A stretch of DNA of 64,000 bases from assembly GCA_018697195.1 (NCBI GenBank), contig CM031869.1, positions 15,565,266 to 15,629,265 of the forward strand, given 5' to 3'. A model generated the notes under the pieces. That model saw nothing but the letters and a program-made list of their open reading frames with translations, made no database searches and was not told the origin of the DNA. Below, piece after piece: positions 34,201 through 46,739 of this stretch (the first letter of the stretch is position 1; each line of letters begins with the position of its first letter). A program made the position numbers and the translations under genes. This DNA comes from Certhia americana. Its lineage: Eukaryota > Chordata > Aves > Passeriformes > Certhiidae.

Positions 34201-37200
34201 CATTCCCTGCTCCCTGCACCTCCCAGCCCCTTGGTGTTCCTCCAATCCCGCTCCTTCTGGTCACCAGCCCTTCCTACCTCTCATGTCCTTGTCCCAGCAT
34301 CTCGGAGAGAGCAGGCCACTGAGCAGAGACCTCAGAGGTCCCTCACAGCATCTACCACATCCAGGACTCCCTGACTGAATTCTTCTCAAGGGATGTCTTG
34401 TGTAGCAGTCACTCTCCGCCTTGAGCCACAACAGCCAATGCCACTTAAAGCCATTGGACACAGCCTGGCAGCTGGGAGCCAGCAGGGAAGTCAAAGGACG
34501 ATGTGTGTGCTCAGGGGACATGAGCTCCAAGTTATCCCAGATGGCCAAGGTGATGCAAAGTCCTTGCTGGATACACCAAAGGGCAGATGAACCCACTTCA
34601 GATTCACATCACCCTCCAGACACACTTGTCTCTTTCTGTAGGAAGGGGCCATGACACAGCCTGCTTGGATGGCACGGTGAAATGAAGTGCTCAGCTCTGT
34701 GACACAAGAGAGGGCACTTAGTCCCCAGCTTAGAGGCAGAGTTCTCTGCTCCTGACATTTTGCAGCTTTTTATCAAAGCAATCCATTTCATAGTCTAGGG
34801 AAAGGAGGCAAGACCAGGAGAAAAATCATAAAGATGACATTCTCCCACACAAATTTCATCAGGAACAGGAAGGACAGGAGAACTCCTTGGAAGGCACAAG
34901 GAACACAAGCCACATAGCACTTATGACTCCTGGCTCAAGCAGAATGACTGGAAGGGACAGAAGGAACAACAGGGACTTTTGGGCTGGGAAAAACTTGCAT
35001 ATTGGGTGGAAGACAGTAGGGAAGAGACTAAAATCACGCACATTAGCCTAGATGGAAGATTTATGCACTGCACAGACCTGAATTTGCCCACAGCCCAGTT
35101 TCAGTGTTTTCAAAAGTGGAAGCCAGTTCAGAGTGCCCACACTCAGACAACTGGTGCCCTTCCACCACTGCTGTGTTTGACCACTTATCTCAGTGAAGAT
35201 CCCATCTGAGGCTGTTCAGAGTAACTGTGAAGGATAAAGGGGCTTGGGTTTAAAAGCATCTCTGCCTGTTGCCCTTCTCCAAATCCCAGGAAGAAAAGCC
35301 CTTTGAAAAAAAGTAGCATGGATATTTTTTTTTTCACTCTTTAATTGCATGCCCTACCCTTCTCTGGGAATTGGCAGACCCTCACCCATCTAGAAACACC
35401 AGCTGCTTGCCAGCCCTCAGGGTGCTATTTGTTAGTTCCTTTTTATGGAGTAGGGCTGGAGAGTGCAGCATACAGTGGGATTTGTTGTTTCAGAGGAGGT
35501 TTTTTTGTACCTACTAGCTGGCACTCATGCCTTCCTGGACAAAGGCAGTGACAGGTCAGCCTCATGCTGAGAAGACACGTTTGTCAGTGGCTCACTTCTG
35601 CTGAAGACCTGGTAATGACTTCCGCACATTTCCTGGCTCCAAAGGTTAGACATAAATCAATGACTAAATCCCAGGATGCATTGTTCCTTCAGCTGCTTGC
35701 TGGGGAATTGTCCATGTTTGATTCCTGTTGCAGATAGCCCAGAAAGCCAGAATTCATCCATGAGCAGCTGAGCTGCTCAGAAGTCTACTGAGAAAACATT
35801 TTTAGAGTTCTACAAATGAAAACCACTTCTCCCAGGCTCTTATTCTGCTCACTGCACTTTCTACCCCATATGTGAAGTTGTCACCGTTCTCACTTGCCAG
35901 CAGCTGCCTGACCCTGCTTGGGTGGTGGCAGGAGTAAAGCAGAAGAAACATGGAGCCAAGCGTTTAAATGAGCAGAGATGTTCTTGGCAGACACGGGCAG
36001 AGAACACAGGACTGGCAGCCTTCAGGCTAGAGAGCTGTGCACTACTCCAAGGTCCCAGCTGTGCTCCGTGGACCGTCCCAGAACAACCAGTAAATTCGTG
36101 CCCTGGAGGAACTTTGACAGACTGCATGAACCACAAAGACACCAGTACGGAGTGGCTTAGCTTTACCTGGGCAACCAGTGCCACCCCAGCTGTGGAATCC
36201 CCTGACTGCAGCTTTGGTGTGCCAGCTGACATCCCCTGCTCCAGGACATGCCCAGAGGGAGCACAGACCCCCAGCACTGCTCACAGCAGCCCTGCGTGCA
36301 GAGCTTCTGGCAGGCTGGTCTGTGTTGTGCGTTTGTCCTACCCCAGCCCAGTCACTGCAGCATGAGAAGGAGCCTCGGCTTTAGCCCAGAGACATCTGAG
36401 CTCAGTAGCAGCATCTGACGACAGATGTGTGTCTTGCAACATCGCTACTGAAGTGTCTTTTCCTTTCAAAGTAGGAATCATTTTCCTTCACGTAATAGTG
36501 CAGGCAAATATAATCCTATTAACAGGGCTATTAAACTAAACAATACTTGGCACGCCATGACCTAAAGAAACAATCCACCAGCACCGGCAGCTTGTAAACA
36601 GCCCCGTCCCTGAGGCAAAATGGGCATTTCCTATGCCCGAGTGCCCTCCTGGCCAGCACCCTCCCACCCTGCTGCTGCACCAAGCTCTGCAGGACACACA
36701 GTCCTTAAATGTGTGGGAGGGCACTGAAGTAAAAAGCTGGTGTCTGCATAAAATCTGTCTTTCCTGAGACGAGTGGGCCCTTTTCCATCCCACTATCCCA
36801 GCCTCTAAATCAAACTTACTCCCTAACCCAATTAGCATTCACTCAAGTTTACACCAAGTCAAGGCTTGGATCTTTGTTGGCATCTCTGCAATGGCTCTCA
36901 TCTCTTGGGTTTAGAGCTCTTTTGCTCCTCCACATATCTGAATTCCCAATCCAGACATGCCTAGATTGAAAGACTGGGCTCACATCTCTTTTCAGTAGGT
37001 CTGTCGATTAAAGTTCTGCCTTCTGGTGTGGTCTCTTGACTGAAGCAGTTCTAATACTTGGCCCACTCCTCCACAAATGCACCTGGCCTTTCTCTGCCAT
37101 TGCTTGCAGCTGTGGCAGAATATGACAGCATTGCCTTGGGAAGAGATGAATCCTAGGATTCACAGGTACTCCATGAGCAGCCCTGAGCACTGACTTCCTC

Positions 37201-38642
37201 TCTGTAACCCTGAAAATAGCTGTCATTTCCATGGTGCTGCAGCAGCAGAAGAGCAAGGAAAAGGGTTTGGGCTGGGGAGCCATTTGTGGTGGCAGGTCTT
37301 TTAGCAGCATGAAATTATGCATTTACCCCATAGGGCATTAAACTGTCATCAGCAAAGGAGGAACCTATGGAGATTAAACACAATGTTGTTGACCAAATAC
37401 TGCCTCCTGATTTCTCCTCAGAGCTACCCACACAATTTACTTTGCTGTGTAAAGCCCTTGTCTCTGGCCTCCCAGTCCTGCTGGGCTCCCCAGTGGTTCC
37501 ACAGAGAACAGACACTCTTGCCTGTCTAAGCACTGCTGATTCCCTTCCCGTTCAGTGAGCTCAGAACGATTCCAGAGCCATCACCTTCCTCTGCCTCTCT
37601 GCCCACACTTTAGCCCTGCCTTTGTAGCTGCAGGTGAGCCCAGAGTGCTGCTGCCTGGGTATGCAGAGGCATCCTCTCATCTGTCCTTTCCACCCAGTGC
37701 ATCCCCCAGCCCCTGGCAGAGCAGCTGTTCTCTCTGAGGGATGAGATCCACTGCAGATGATGTGTTAGCAGAGATTGTCCACCAGAAGGGTGAGGGATGT
37801 TTTCTCATCATCCCAAGCTCTTCTGCCAGTTCCAAGATGAGAAGCGGAGGTGTTTGTCCAAGTGACATCCTTGGCTACATTCTGTGTTGGAGCTGGGGTT
37901 TCCAAAGAGATGCATCATCCTACCACTCTGCTTTGGGAGATGTGCTCCAGCCCCACCAACATATGGAAATTGGATTCCTCTTGAAGCAGGAGAGAGACAA
38001 CCCAAACCCCACCAGTCACTTTTGCAATACCTTTGTTATTATATATTCCCTTAGAAACCTTTGCGAAACCAGTAATGGCCACAAACCCAAACCCATTTCC
38101 AACAAACAGCGTGAATCCCAAAAAAATCTGACTTGAGAAAATGCCATATTAAGGGGCACACTGAAAATTGCTCGTTGTGTCTTGACTCTTGCACAGCCCA
38201 GCTACTTCATATTCTCTCCCAGCCAATTTCCTTGATGTTTCATTTTATGGGGGAGATCTTGATCATTGCTGGTTTATATCTTCCTCATCTTCTTTTATGA
38301 GGAAAATGTATTGGAAATTCCCCCTCACACAAAACAAAGGGAAGCAGTGACAAATAGATCTCAAAGGATGAACTGATCAGCTCTTTCTCAAGACTTTCAT
38401 CTGGCCAGAGGCTCAGATAAGGCCAATATGAGCAGCCCAGCACTAAAACACTCCACAGGATCTGATAGGATGAAGACCTACAAATCTGCCCCTATCAGAA
38501 AGTACAATCAAATTAACAGGAATTCACTCAGGTAAACAAATAATCCCAAAATGTGTCCAGATATTCACAGGGTGATTCAATCCAACAATAAATAGACCAG
38601 ACATGGCTCCGACCACTTAAACTGACCACAGCACTTTACACT

Positions 38643-38643
<1 letters not shown>
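31261..38643. other. Unique non-coding sequence
   Basis: This is the longest stretch (7.4 kb) without a recognised repeat. AT-rich blocks at 31.9-32.3 kb and 36.41-36.56 kb look like possible conserved non-coding elements. A 198-codon minus-strand frame (32420-33016) lies in comparatively AT-rich DNA and is discussed in the findings, but it lacks any domain I know. A short T-run occurs at about 35326-35335. No exon, RNA gene or transposon could be supported. Confidence 0.5.

Positions 38644-38676
<33 letters not shown>
38644..38676 (+). repeat. Uninterrupted poly-C tract (33 bases)
   Basis: Thirty-three consecutive C follow 'cactttacacta' and precede 'aattcctggaataac'. On the minus strand this is G33, able to form G-quadruplexes, with a possible i-motif on the plus strand. 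The flanks show no sign of a transposon end. The real length is uncertain because such homopolymers slip during replication and sequencing. The poly-Gly frame across it is an artefact. Confidence 0.97.
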
Positions 38677-38679
<3 letters not shown>

Positions 38680-40689
38680 TCCTGGAATAACAGACACTCT
38701 GCGTTGTTCAAACAAACAATATTTATTTTATTCTTACGTAAAATTGTGCAGGTTCTGCAGATATAAACATGGGTAAACATTGCCTCCTGTCCCCAGCACT
38801 GCAATGCTCAGCAGAGCCTCAGAGGGAAGAAGGCCACAGGGTCTGCACCCACCTCCCAGTCCTGTCAGACCTTCCCAAACAACCTTGCAGTGGTCAAGCA
38901 TCTTGAGTTTTGGGCTCCATCAGACCAAGCACCCAAAGCCAGTGTCACTTTACTACATGTCAACACAACCGAGTTTTCAAAGGTGTTGAGCTACAGTAGC
39001 TGTAACCAGCATTCCCAGCCTTCAGCAGCCAGGCCACTTCAATTTATGTAGATAAATATTTTAAAATATTGACAACAAACATTCTGTGTTTAGTCACTGG
39101 GAAAGAGAACAAGACAGTTTTCCAAGCTGAAAGGCTGAGTTAGACTTGGTGACAGCAAACAGGAGACAGAAAGAAGCACAGAGCATTACAAAACCAAGAC
39201 AGCAAGTGCATATGCTGGCTTCAAGAGGCTGATTTATTTGTCTTTTAGCAAAAGCATTCAGAAACTTATATCTTTGCCTCTTCACAGATGGTGCTAAGCC
39301 AGATTGTCCTGCTGGAACCATTACTGACAGTATCACTGAATCATCTCCATTAATCCCTATGAGGAGGCAGAGGTAATTCTGGAAGGCTGGTGCAGGGCAA
39401 AGCCCAGTGGAATTCATTTAATACTTTAGAAACACTTTTGAAAAGCTGAGTTCCTGCTTTGAGCCTACAAAGCCAAAGACCAGCTCTGACCAAGGGTAGG
39501 AACAAACTCTACCCAGGTTTCTGCCAGGAAAATTCATGCAACTTGGTTTCACCTTTCAACCAGCACTCTGGGAATTCACTGGGGATGAGGATCTAAGCTC
39601 AATCTTTCCACAAACACATCAACCCCAGGAGCAGGGAAAAACCATGAGAAAAAGTGCTACTTGCCAGTCACACCACAATTCTTTGCTGCACCAGCAGCTG
39701 GTGGATGCAAAAAGAACAAGACTGGAGCACCAGTCAGCAGGGAAGGTTATGAAATAAAGACCAATTAGTACATCTAATTGCTCTCCAAGGCAGGCTAACC
39801 CTATAGGAGAATGAAGTGTTGCAAAGCATCTGCCTAGAGGTTATGCACTTACACACTTGTTCGCTGAATATGAACTTACTTGGCTAAAGGGTGGGAAACC
39901 ATTTCAGTTTATTACATAAGTCCCAGCTGAAAAGGGAGAGCCTTTCTGCCACCCTCTGTGAAGCCAAGGGCTGCAGAGCCCCTGGATTGCTCAGCACTGG
40001 CAGGCAAAGGGCAGAAGGAATGTTTGAACAGCTGATTCTTGAGTGGCACTGGGAATTTGCCAGTTCCTTCCTTTGTCCTGCAGGGTTCGCAGCTCTCTGA
40101 AAACCCTGGGAATGAAATAATCTATAACACTCAGAAGTCTTAAGGATTTTGTCTCCTCTGAAGCACTTTACTATCAAAGTTAGTTCATTATTCAAAAAAG
40201 TGAAATTTTCTAATGAATCTCAGATCCTACAAGTCATCACGACATTCCCCCTTATCAAACCTTGTGTTATGACAATGGATAAAACAATTGCCAGGGGTAA
40301 TGTTAAAAACATGTTCTGGAAGAGGACATAGCAGAGAGGGTAAGATTTTGAGAGCTGCATCCACCCAGAGCACAATAGTCAAAAACCCCTTTTATCTGCC
40401 TAGGTCTATTCACACACTGGTTCATCACCTGTGTAGGTCTTAGAGCTGCACACACCCCAAAGCATCGCAGGAACAAGTGATGGACTCTCCTGGCTTCCTT
40501 CTGACTATAGCACAAGATGGCTCTGGAACCTGGACTTAAGAAAAACTTTGAATCAATCACTGGAGTTGGAGATACACCTGCTGGAAGGAGCTTGGAGAAA
40601 CAGCAATAATTTCTGGGGAGAACTGTATTTGTTGCAATGTGTCTGAACAACTTGATTCTGGGGGTGCCCCAGAATTATCTTTAAACGTG
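38677..40689. other. Unique non-coding sequence
   Basis: No repeat or exon was identified. An AT-rich segment at 39035-39080 and several open frames of about 100 codons are present, none with a domain. Confidence 0.5.
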
Positions 40690-41036
40690 TTGTCAGATTC
40701 TCTGGAATTTGTCAAGGTCGCTGAAAACAACAATAATGCTAGACTAAGAAATCTTCAAGGCCACCAAAAAAACAGTTGGGCTAAATCAAAAGCGAAGACA
40801 CTGAGAAGTTAGCAGCAAAAAATAAAAACACTAGATAAAGAAATACCTAGACTTTGACCAATCACTTTTCCAGAGACCCTCATAGGGCTTGAGTGAAAGA
40901 GTCCAATCAATCAACTGAGCAATGTGTGAAAGTGCAAACAATAGTCCTAGAAATGTATAATTAGAAGTGTAATGTAAACAATAAACAACTTCTGCATAAT
41001 CATATTAGTTCGTGTCCAGAAGTCCTGTCCACCTAC
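40690..41036 (+). mobile_element. Tentative solo LTR
   Basis: The segment starts TGTCAGATTC and has the layout of a compact retroviral LTR. It contains CCAAT-type boxes ('tttgaccaatcactt' at about 40855, 'gtccaatcaatc' at about 40901), a TATA-like 'atgtataatta' near 40955, AATAAA at about 40980, and a short U5-like tail ending 'gaagtcctgtcca'. I could not find convincing terminal inverted repeats or a target duplication, so the ends are guesses. Nothing resembling gag, pol or env adjoins it. It may be only AT-rich sequence with fortuitous motifs. Confidence 0.35.
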
Positions 41037-41171
41037 ATGTATTGATACCAGGATACGGGTTTATTCTGGGAATATCTCAGAGCTCCAAGGGAGCTCTGGT
41101 TTCAAGTGGGGCTGTGTAGATCCAGTGTGTTTCAGCACATGCAGATAAGGCAGGTAAAAGAAGGACTTTGA
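41037..41171. other. Short unique spacer
   Basis: Unrecognised sequence between the tentative LTR and the next CR1 fragment, without a coding frame or signal. Confidence 0.5.
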
Positions 41172-41380
41172 GACTGGAAATTCTTCCCTGTGAACATGGT
41201 GAGGCCCTGGCACAGGTTGCCCAGAGAAGCTGTAGCTGCCCCATCCCTGGAAGTGCTCCAGGCCAGATTGGACAGAGATTGGAGCACCCTGGTCTAGTGG
41301 AAGGTGTCCCCTGGCCATGGCAGGGGCTGGAATGAGGTGAGCTCTAAAGTGCATTGCAATCCAAACCACTCTAGGATTTT
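41172..41380 (+). repeat. CR1 LINE, 5'-truncated 3' end
   Basis: The sense-strand CR1 blocks are 'ggaaattcttccctgtgaac', 'ggccctggcacaggttgccc', 'agagaagctgtagctgcccc', 'catggcaggggctggaatga' and 'ccaaaccactctaggatttt'. The terminal octamers are lost. The 142-codon minus-strand frame at 41061-41489 is its antisense reading. Confidence 0.93.
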
Positions 41381-43284
41381 TTGAAGAGCTCAGCCTGTGC
41401 TCTGGAAGGCAGGAAGGGATGCAGGGTGTGCTGGTCTGACAGTGCAAGGGCTCTGCAGACCTGCTGGGAGTTGTGTCCACATCCCACACTGGAGCACACA
41501 GTGGGCTGAGTGGTGAAGGGAGATGGGCACTCCAAGGGCAGTCAAAGGAAGGATTAGAAAGTCTGGCTGAGAGAGACTGTGCTTAGCACAGGACAGCAGA
41601 ACAATCCATTTTCAATCCTTATCAGCTACAGATACAAGATGGAACTTTATGTAAATTGTTACTGGTGCTACCAGCATCTTCTGTCGGTAGGGCAGCCCAC
41701 AAGTACCAAAAAGAAGCCAAACCACCACAAAGAAGGAATTACTAACAAACAGGAGAGTCACTCTGAGAGCACCCAGCTGGCCAAACTCTGATTACCAAGC
41801 AACAGCAGCACTGGATGGATGCTCACACCAGGAGCCTCAGGACCTTTTCAGCCTCAGCTCAACGCCCAAAGTACATTACCCAGGCAGCTGGGGTATGACC
41901 AAAGCCTTTCCCTAGCAGAAGTTCATTTCCCCAGCTATGTATGGGCTGTGTTGTCAATGCTGGCTCATGTGGTTCTGCAGGCTGATTTCTCTACAGCCTT
42001 AAAGGACCTGGGTGCCTGTTCCAAACACTCTTATTCATGTTGTGAGCTGCAGGTATGACTGTCACAAGTCTGGGGCACGTGGGGGTTGTCTAGTTGTCTA
42101 GGGGTTGCTTTAAATTGCTTCTCTGCCCCCATGTCACTTCCCAAGGCACACAGAGGGAGGGAGGGAGGGAGTGTGTGAGTGACACCGAGAGAGGAGTGCC
42201 TGCAGATAATTTGGTGACCAGAGCTCTCCCAGAACCCTCACTCCATCTCTCTGCTGGTTACAAGCTTTCAGCTGCCTCAATAACTGAGACTGAAATCCCA
42301 GCCCTGCTCACCGAAGCAGAGCATGGCTGAAGTGGCAGAAGAATTGCTGAGTGCCACAAGAGGCCCAAGGGATTTGCACAGCCACGAGGGTGGGCAGGCT
42401 GTGTGGCCCAGGCAGGAACACGGGTTACAAGAAGTGAACACATCCTGAGGACAGCTCTCTTCTGAGGGACCTCCCTTGTGCCAGTGAGGACTTCCTACAG
42501 CTAGCAAGGGTCCCATCTGTCTTCCCATCGGGTCTGGAAACTCCCACTTAGTTCAGCAGACAACCAGGAGAGCATTCCTTCTCCCTTCTGCAGGGAATCA
42601 TAACTTGGCTGTCCTCTCGCACCTGGGCTGCCAAACACTCCTAGTCCTATGTCTTCTCCAGCCAGATGACCTTCACTTCATGCAAAGTACAAACCCAAGA
42701 TCACTCAAACTTTTCTCATTTTCCTTTCCACTGTTTGCATGGCCAAATCCTCTGAAACATGTTCTTTGCAGAGACAGAACTGAGCCATCCCCAAGCCCTC
42801 AGTGCATGCTGACCCTCTAGGCTTGATAGCAAAGCTATATTTGGGGCTTATAAAACCTGTTCTGCACCAGGTGAAATGAGAGATGGAGAGCTGACACAGT
42901 GCTCTGTCTTAAGCTCAATAAGAGAAGTCCAGCAGTAAATCCCTTAATTAAACAGCTGCTTTAATAAGATAGAATTAAAGAGAAATATTGATAGTGAATA
43001 AATCTGACATCCCTTCAGATGCTGGGAGCCCTGCATTTCTGCATCATCCAACAGAGCCCAGGTGGATGTTCCTAGAAGGCTGCACAGATCCTGTCCCTGG
43101 AGGAAATCTCCCTTTTGGTCATCTGAGCTACATTTTCTTACAAGAAAATCATTCCCCACATGTATTGCCAAACAGAAGGGACGTTCGCTGACACACAGGC
43201 AGTGTGATCACAGGTTCCCAATGGGAGCTGCCCACAGGCTCCTCCAGGAGCTGGCTGTGCCTGTCCTGCAGCCACAGGATCTGT
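41381..43284. other. Unique non-coding sequence with short GGGA repeat
   Basis: A small (GGGA)n microsatellite of about four units lies at 42155-42170 inside otherwise unremarkable unique sequence. Short open frames carry no domain. Confidence 0.55.
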
Positions 43285-43508
43285 GTGGCACAGCCCAGCC
43301 TGGGGCCATGCTGGCCACCCCACACAGCCCAGTGTGGGGCCATGCTGGCCATCCTACACAGCCCAACCCAGGGCCATGCTGGCTACCCCACACAGCCCAG
43401 TGTGGGGCCATGCTGGCCATCCTACACAGCCCAACCCAGGGCCATGCTGGCCACCCCACACAGCCCAGTGTGGGGCCATGCTGGCCATCCTACACAGCCC
43501 AGCACAGG
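43285..43508 (+). repeat. 34-bp minisatellite with 68-bp higher-order period
   Basis: Six units are phased on GCCATGCTGG at 43305, 43339, 43373, 43407, 43441 and 43475, exactly 34 bp apart. Two unit types alternate strictly. Type A has 'ccaccccacacagcccagtg' (one copy reads 'ctacccc'). Type B has 'ccatcctacacagcccaacc', except that the last copy reads 'agcccagcac'. The array therefore has a 68-bp AB period, implying that a dimer was amplified. A partial unit precedes it. Because three 34-bp units equal 102 bp, frames stay open on both strands (108, 105, 172 and 83 codons), and these are artefacts. Confidence 0.97.
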
Positions 43509-44180
43509 TCACTCTGTCGTGGATCACTGACTCTCCACACACACTGGCTCCCGATCAGGATCGTTGCATTCACCCCTTGATCCACATGCAGTTTTCCTGA
43601 CAAAGGAATGATAAGTTACAGATTATGTTAATAACATACAGGTTTCCCAAGCCCTTAGGACGAGGCGCAGTAGAGCATACATGGCACATTCAAAATCACT
43701 GATTCCTCCAAGACAATGTCTTCTGCAACGCTTCCAACATAAACCCCAAACGTAACCAGCTGTGTGCAGCTGGGTTTGGGGCATTTCTGACGAGTGCTGC
43801 TGAGCTCATTTTATGAGGATCGTGCTGCAATTTACATGTTCTTCTGGAATTTCATTTGTCTTTGGTTGAATTTTCCATTTGCCTAAACATGCCCAGCGGG
43901 ATGTGAGGATGCCCACACAATTCTTGTAACGTTACACCTGAGTGACAATTCCCACAGCTCTGCTCAGCCACCTCCCCTCCTGCTCCCACTTGGCTGGCAG
44001 TGGACGATGGACCATTGCCTCTTCTCCCAGGTTTGTGTGGGCAGGGGTGACCAGGGGCCAAGCAGCTCAGAGCACCAAGCCCTGCCCCAGTCCAGTGGGC
44101 ATTGCTCCTCCAGCTCCCCCAGCAGAGCCCGGCACTGCAGAGCTCAGCTGAATCATTCCAGCTGCGTGAACAAGGGCATC
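43509..44180. other. Unique non-coding sequence
   Basis: The AT-richer part at about 43590-43870 is unique and looks like possible conserved non-coding DNA. No exon or repeat was recognised. Confidence 0.5.
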
Positions 44181-44400
44181 AGGACTAAATATCGAGAAGA
44201 AATTCTTCCCTGTGGGGGTACTGATGCTCTGGCACAGGTTGCCTAGAAAAGCTGTAGCTGCCCCATCCCTGGAAATGTTCAGGGCCAATTGGGACTATTG
44301 GAAGGTGTCCCTGACCATGGCAGGGGGATTGGAATGAGATGAGCTTTAAGATCCCTCCCAACCCAATCCGCCTGTGATTAAATGACTCCATGATTCTATG
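44181..44400 (+). repeat. CR1 LINE, 5'-truncated 3' end
   Basis: The sense-order blocks are 'gaagaaattcttccctgtgg', 'gctctggcacaggttgccta', 'aaaagctgtagctgccccat', 'ccatggcagggggattggaa' and 'aagatccctcccaacccaat'. It ends at the terminal 'ccatgattctatg', so the true CR1 3' end is retained at 44400. An internal deletion relative to other copies removes part of the 'gacagggcttggagcagcct' block. Confidence 0.93.
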
Positions 44401-45954
44401 GTCTATCTTTCTTCCACTGTCCAAAGCAGACACCCTTTCTGAGGGTATTTGCTTTACTCAACAGTGCTGTTTCACTGAGAAAGAAGGATGCATGGAGTTA
44501 TATACTCAGGTTTTGATCTCATTTGTCCAGGCCTAACAATGACAAGAGCAGTTCCACAGTCCAGGATGCCCAGAAGAGCTCTGGGCAGACTCTCCACACT
44601 GGAGTTGTCTCTCCAAACCAAGACACCACCATTGCACCACTCTGGCTCAGAAGTCTTAACAAAACCTTTTTCTCCTGGAGGAAGCCAATGTCAGTCTCAG
44701 ACCTGGATTCTTTTGAATTCTGACAAGCCTGGGTCCTAAGAACACGTAAACTGAGAGGTTTTTCCAGGCAGAAGGACAAAAATCAGTAGTATGGGTTGCA
44801 TACTTATACAGCTCACAAAGGAGCAACAGCATTAAAGCCCTCCTACGTTTTAACACCAGTAGTCGATAAGGAAGAAAAAAACAATTTTTAACTGATCATT
44901 CAAATATCTGAGTCATCCTCTCCTTTGCGTAAAAGTCACTTCTAATCCTGACATCCGGGGCAGAGCTCTCTGATTCACCCACATCCCCTTTGCACTCACC
45001 GACTCTCCAGGCGCTGCGATCCCTTTGCTCCAGTCTTGCTGGAGGAGCCAAGCCACACTTAGCTCACATTTCACCTCCTTACAAGAATTCCCCCAGAAGG
45101 AAAGCTGAGCTGCTCCACACCAAAAAGCAGAAATCACCTTGGGTAACCTGGGTTGGGATCAGCCAGCGAGACACAGCTGTTTTCACTTGACTGGGCATCT
45201 CAAGGCACACAAGACAAAGAGATTTCTTGTCACATTCTGCTGCAGAACATGACCAGCACTCAACGTGTTGGAGCCTTGGTACTCATCTCAGCTCCTGCTC
45301 CTTGACAACAGAGTGAACCTTGCAAAGGGCACACACATGCACAAACACATCGAGGACTGTGTCTCCCTTGAATCAATGGGACTTCCAGATCATCTGCTTC
45401 CTATTGGAGCAGGTGCCTTTGCTTTCATTGACAGAAGGCTAATAGCCCTCTGGTCACACCTTACCTGGAGAATGTGCCATTGGGAAAACACAGAGGATTT
45501 TCTGCTGCCTTTTTAGGCAACTGAAGCAACTGGAAGCAAGAGGCAGCTGGCAGTGGTGAGCACATGACCATCTGAGAACCATTTGAACCAAAATTGCAAG
45601 CAGAGTCTGTGATGTTATCCCCCATGTTCCAGCCAAACAGAAACTAAAGGCGTCTGAGTCCAATGAACACGGAGGCACCACAGGCCCCAAACCACACCAT
45701 CCCAGAGACCACGGGCTCGGAGTAGAGTGTTAGAGGATGGGCCTAGGCAGACAGACACATTTTGGATTTAATGTCATTTTCTTGATGCCACCATCAGAAA
45801 AAGCAGCAAGTTCAAAACCAGCACAGAGCACTATGGCTACTGTAAGTTTGCCATGGAGGCAGCAACTATGAAAAAGCCCTCCTCCCCCAAGCAGGGTAGC
45901 AAAGCAAGCAGGTCTCCCCCAGACCCAAGGGTGACGCAATCACAGATTCTGCTG
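44401..45954. other. Unique non-coding sequence
   Basis: No mobile element, exon or RNA gene was recognised. Open frames are all under 90 codons. Confidence 0.5.
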
Positions 45955-46035
45955 TCACAGAATGGGGAAGGGACCACAGTGGGCCACCAGGCCCAACCTC
46001 CCTGCTCAAGCAGGGTTTCAAGCAATGCCATCTGG
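45955..46035 (-). repeat. CR1 LINE, short diverged 3' end (antisense)
   Basis: The plus strand reads 'tcacagaatggggaagggac', 'caggcccaacctccctgctc' and 'aagcagggt', the reverse complement of a CR1 3' end. Part of the usual 'ggttgg' is lost. The match is short and diverged, so confidence is moderate. Confidence 0.65.
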
Positions 46036-46739
46036 CCAGAAAGCACCTTGGCTCAAAGCCTCTCTGCTGCATTTGGTGGTGCCCTTGTTGCATCCAGGGA
46101 TGTGGCATAGATAGCTGCTGGGACCACCTCTGCTGGAGAAGGGGAATCCTCCCACCTGGCGACTGAGCCCAGGGCTGCAGCTATCACTCACTCGGTGCCA
46201 GACTGAGTCGTTGTGACTAATAACTACTGATGTCCAGTCGGTCTCTGGGAGCCAGTTCAGCCATGAAAGGCAAGGATCTGTTCACTGTGGGTCACGGTGG
46301 AGCAGAGCAGGATTGGCTGCCCCACAAGTAGCCCACAAGTGGAACCCTTTACAAGTGCAAGCTGAAGGCACTATGTGGTTTACACTGACAGACTTCTGCT
46401 CAGGTACAGACTCAGGAAACAAGCCAGGTACAGGGGTCAAATGCCATCAGAGACCATTTCCCCTCTTTTTTTCAAAACAGCTATGCTTTTATGGAGATGC
46501 TGAGCCAGCTGAGAGAAGCTTCAAGGCTCTTCGCTGATACTCAGATACTGTACAGGTAAAGTCCATTGCACACAGCCGGGGCACCACATGGATCTAGTGC
46601 CACTTAGTCCAAAACTTTTCCAAAAGTGCACAACATAAGACTGATGTGCTGCTGGAGTCCTGCCCACAGTTGCCATACAAGGCCCACCCTGACATGCAGC
46701 AGCACCAACCCAGTTGCCCTCCCAGCCCCTAGTGCCAGC
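46036..46739. other. Unique non-coding sequence
   Basis: No repeat or coding signature was recognised. Confidence 0.5.

Noticed and set aside
43285..43508. Possible CRISPR-like array
   Set aside because: The repeats are head-to-tail without unique spacers, and the setting is a vertebrate genome. It is a minisatellite.
43062..43580. 172-codon plus-strand frame with repeated HTAQCGAMLA-like segments
   Set aside because: It runs through the 34-bp minisatellite. The apparent protein repeat is the 102-bp (three-unit) translation period, open in several frames on both strands.
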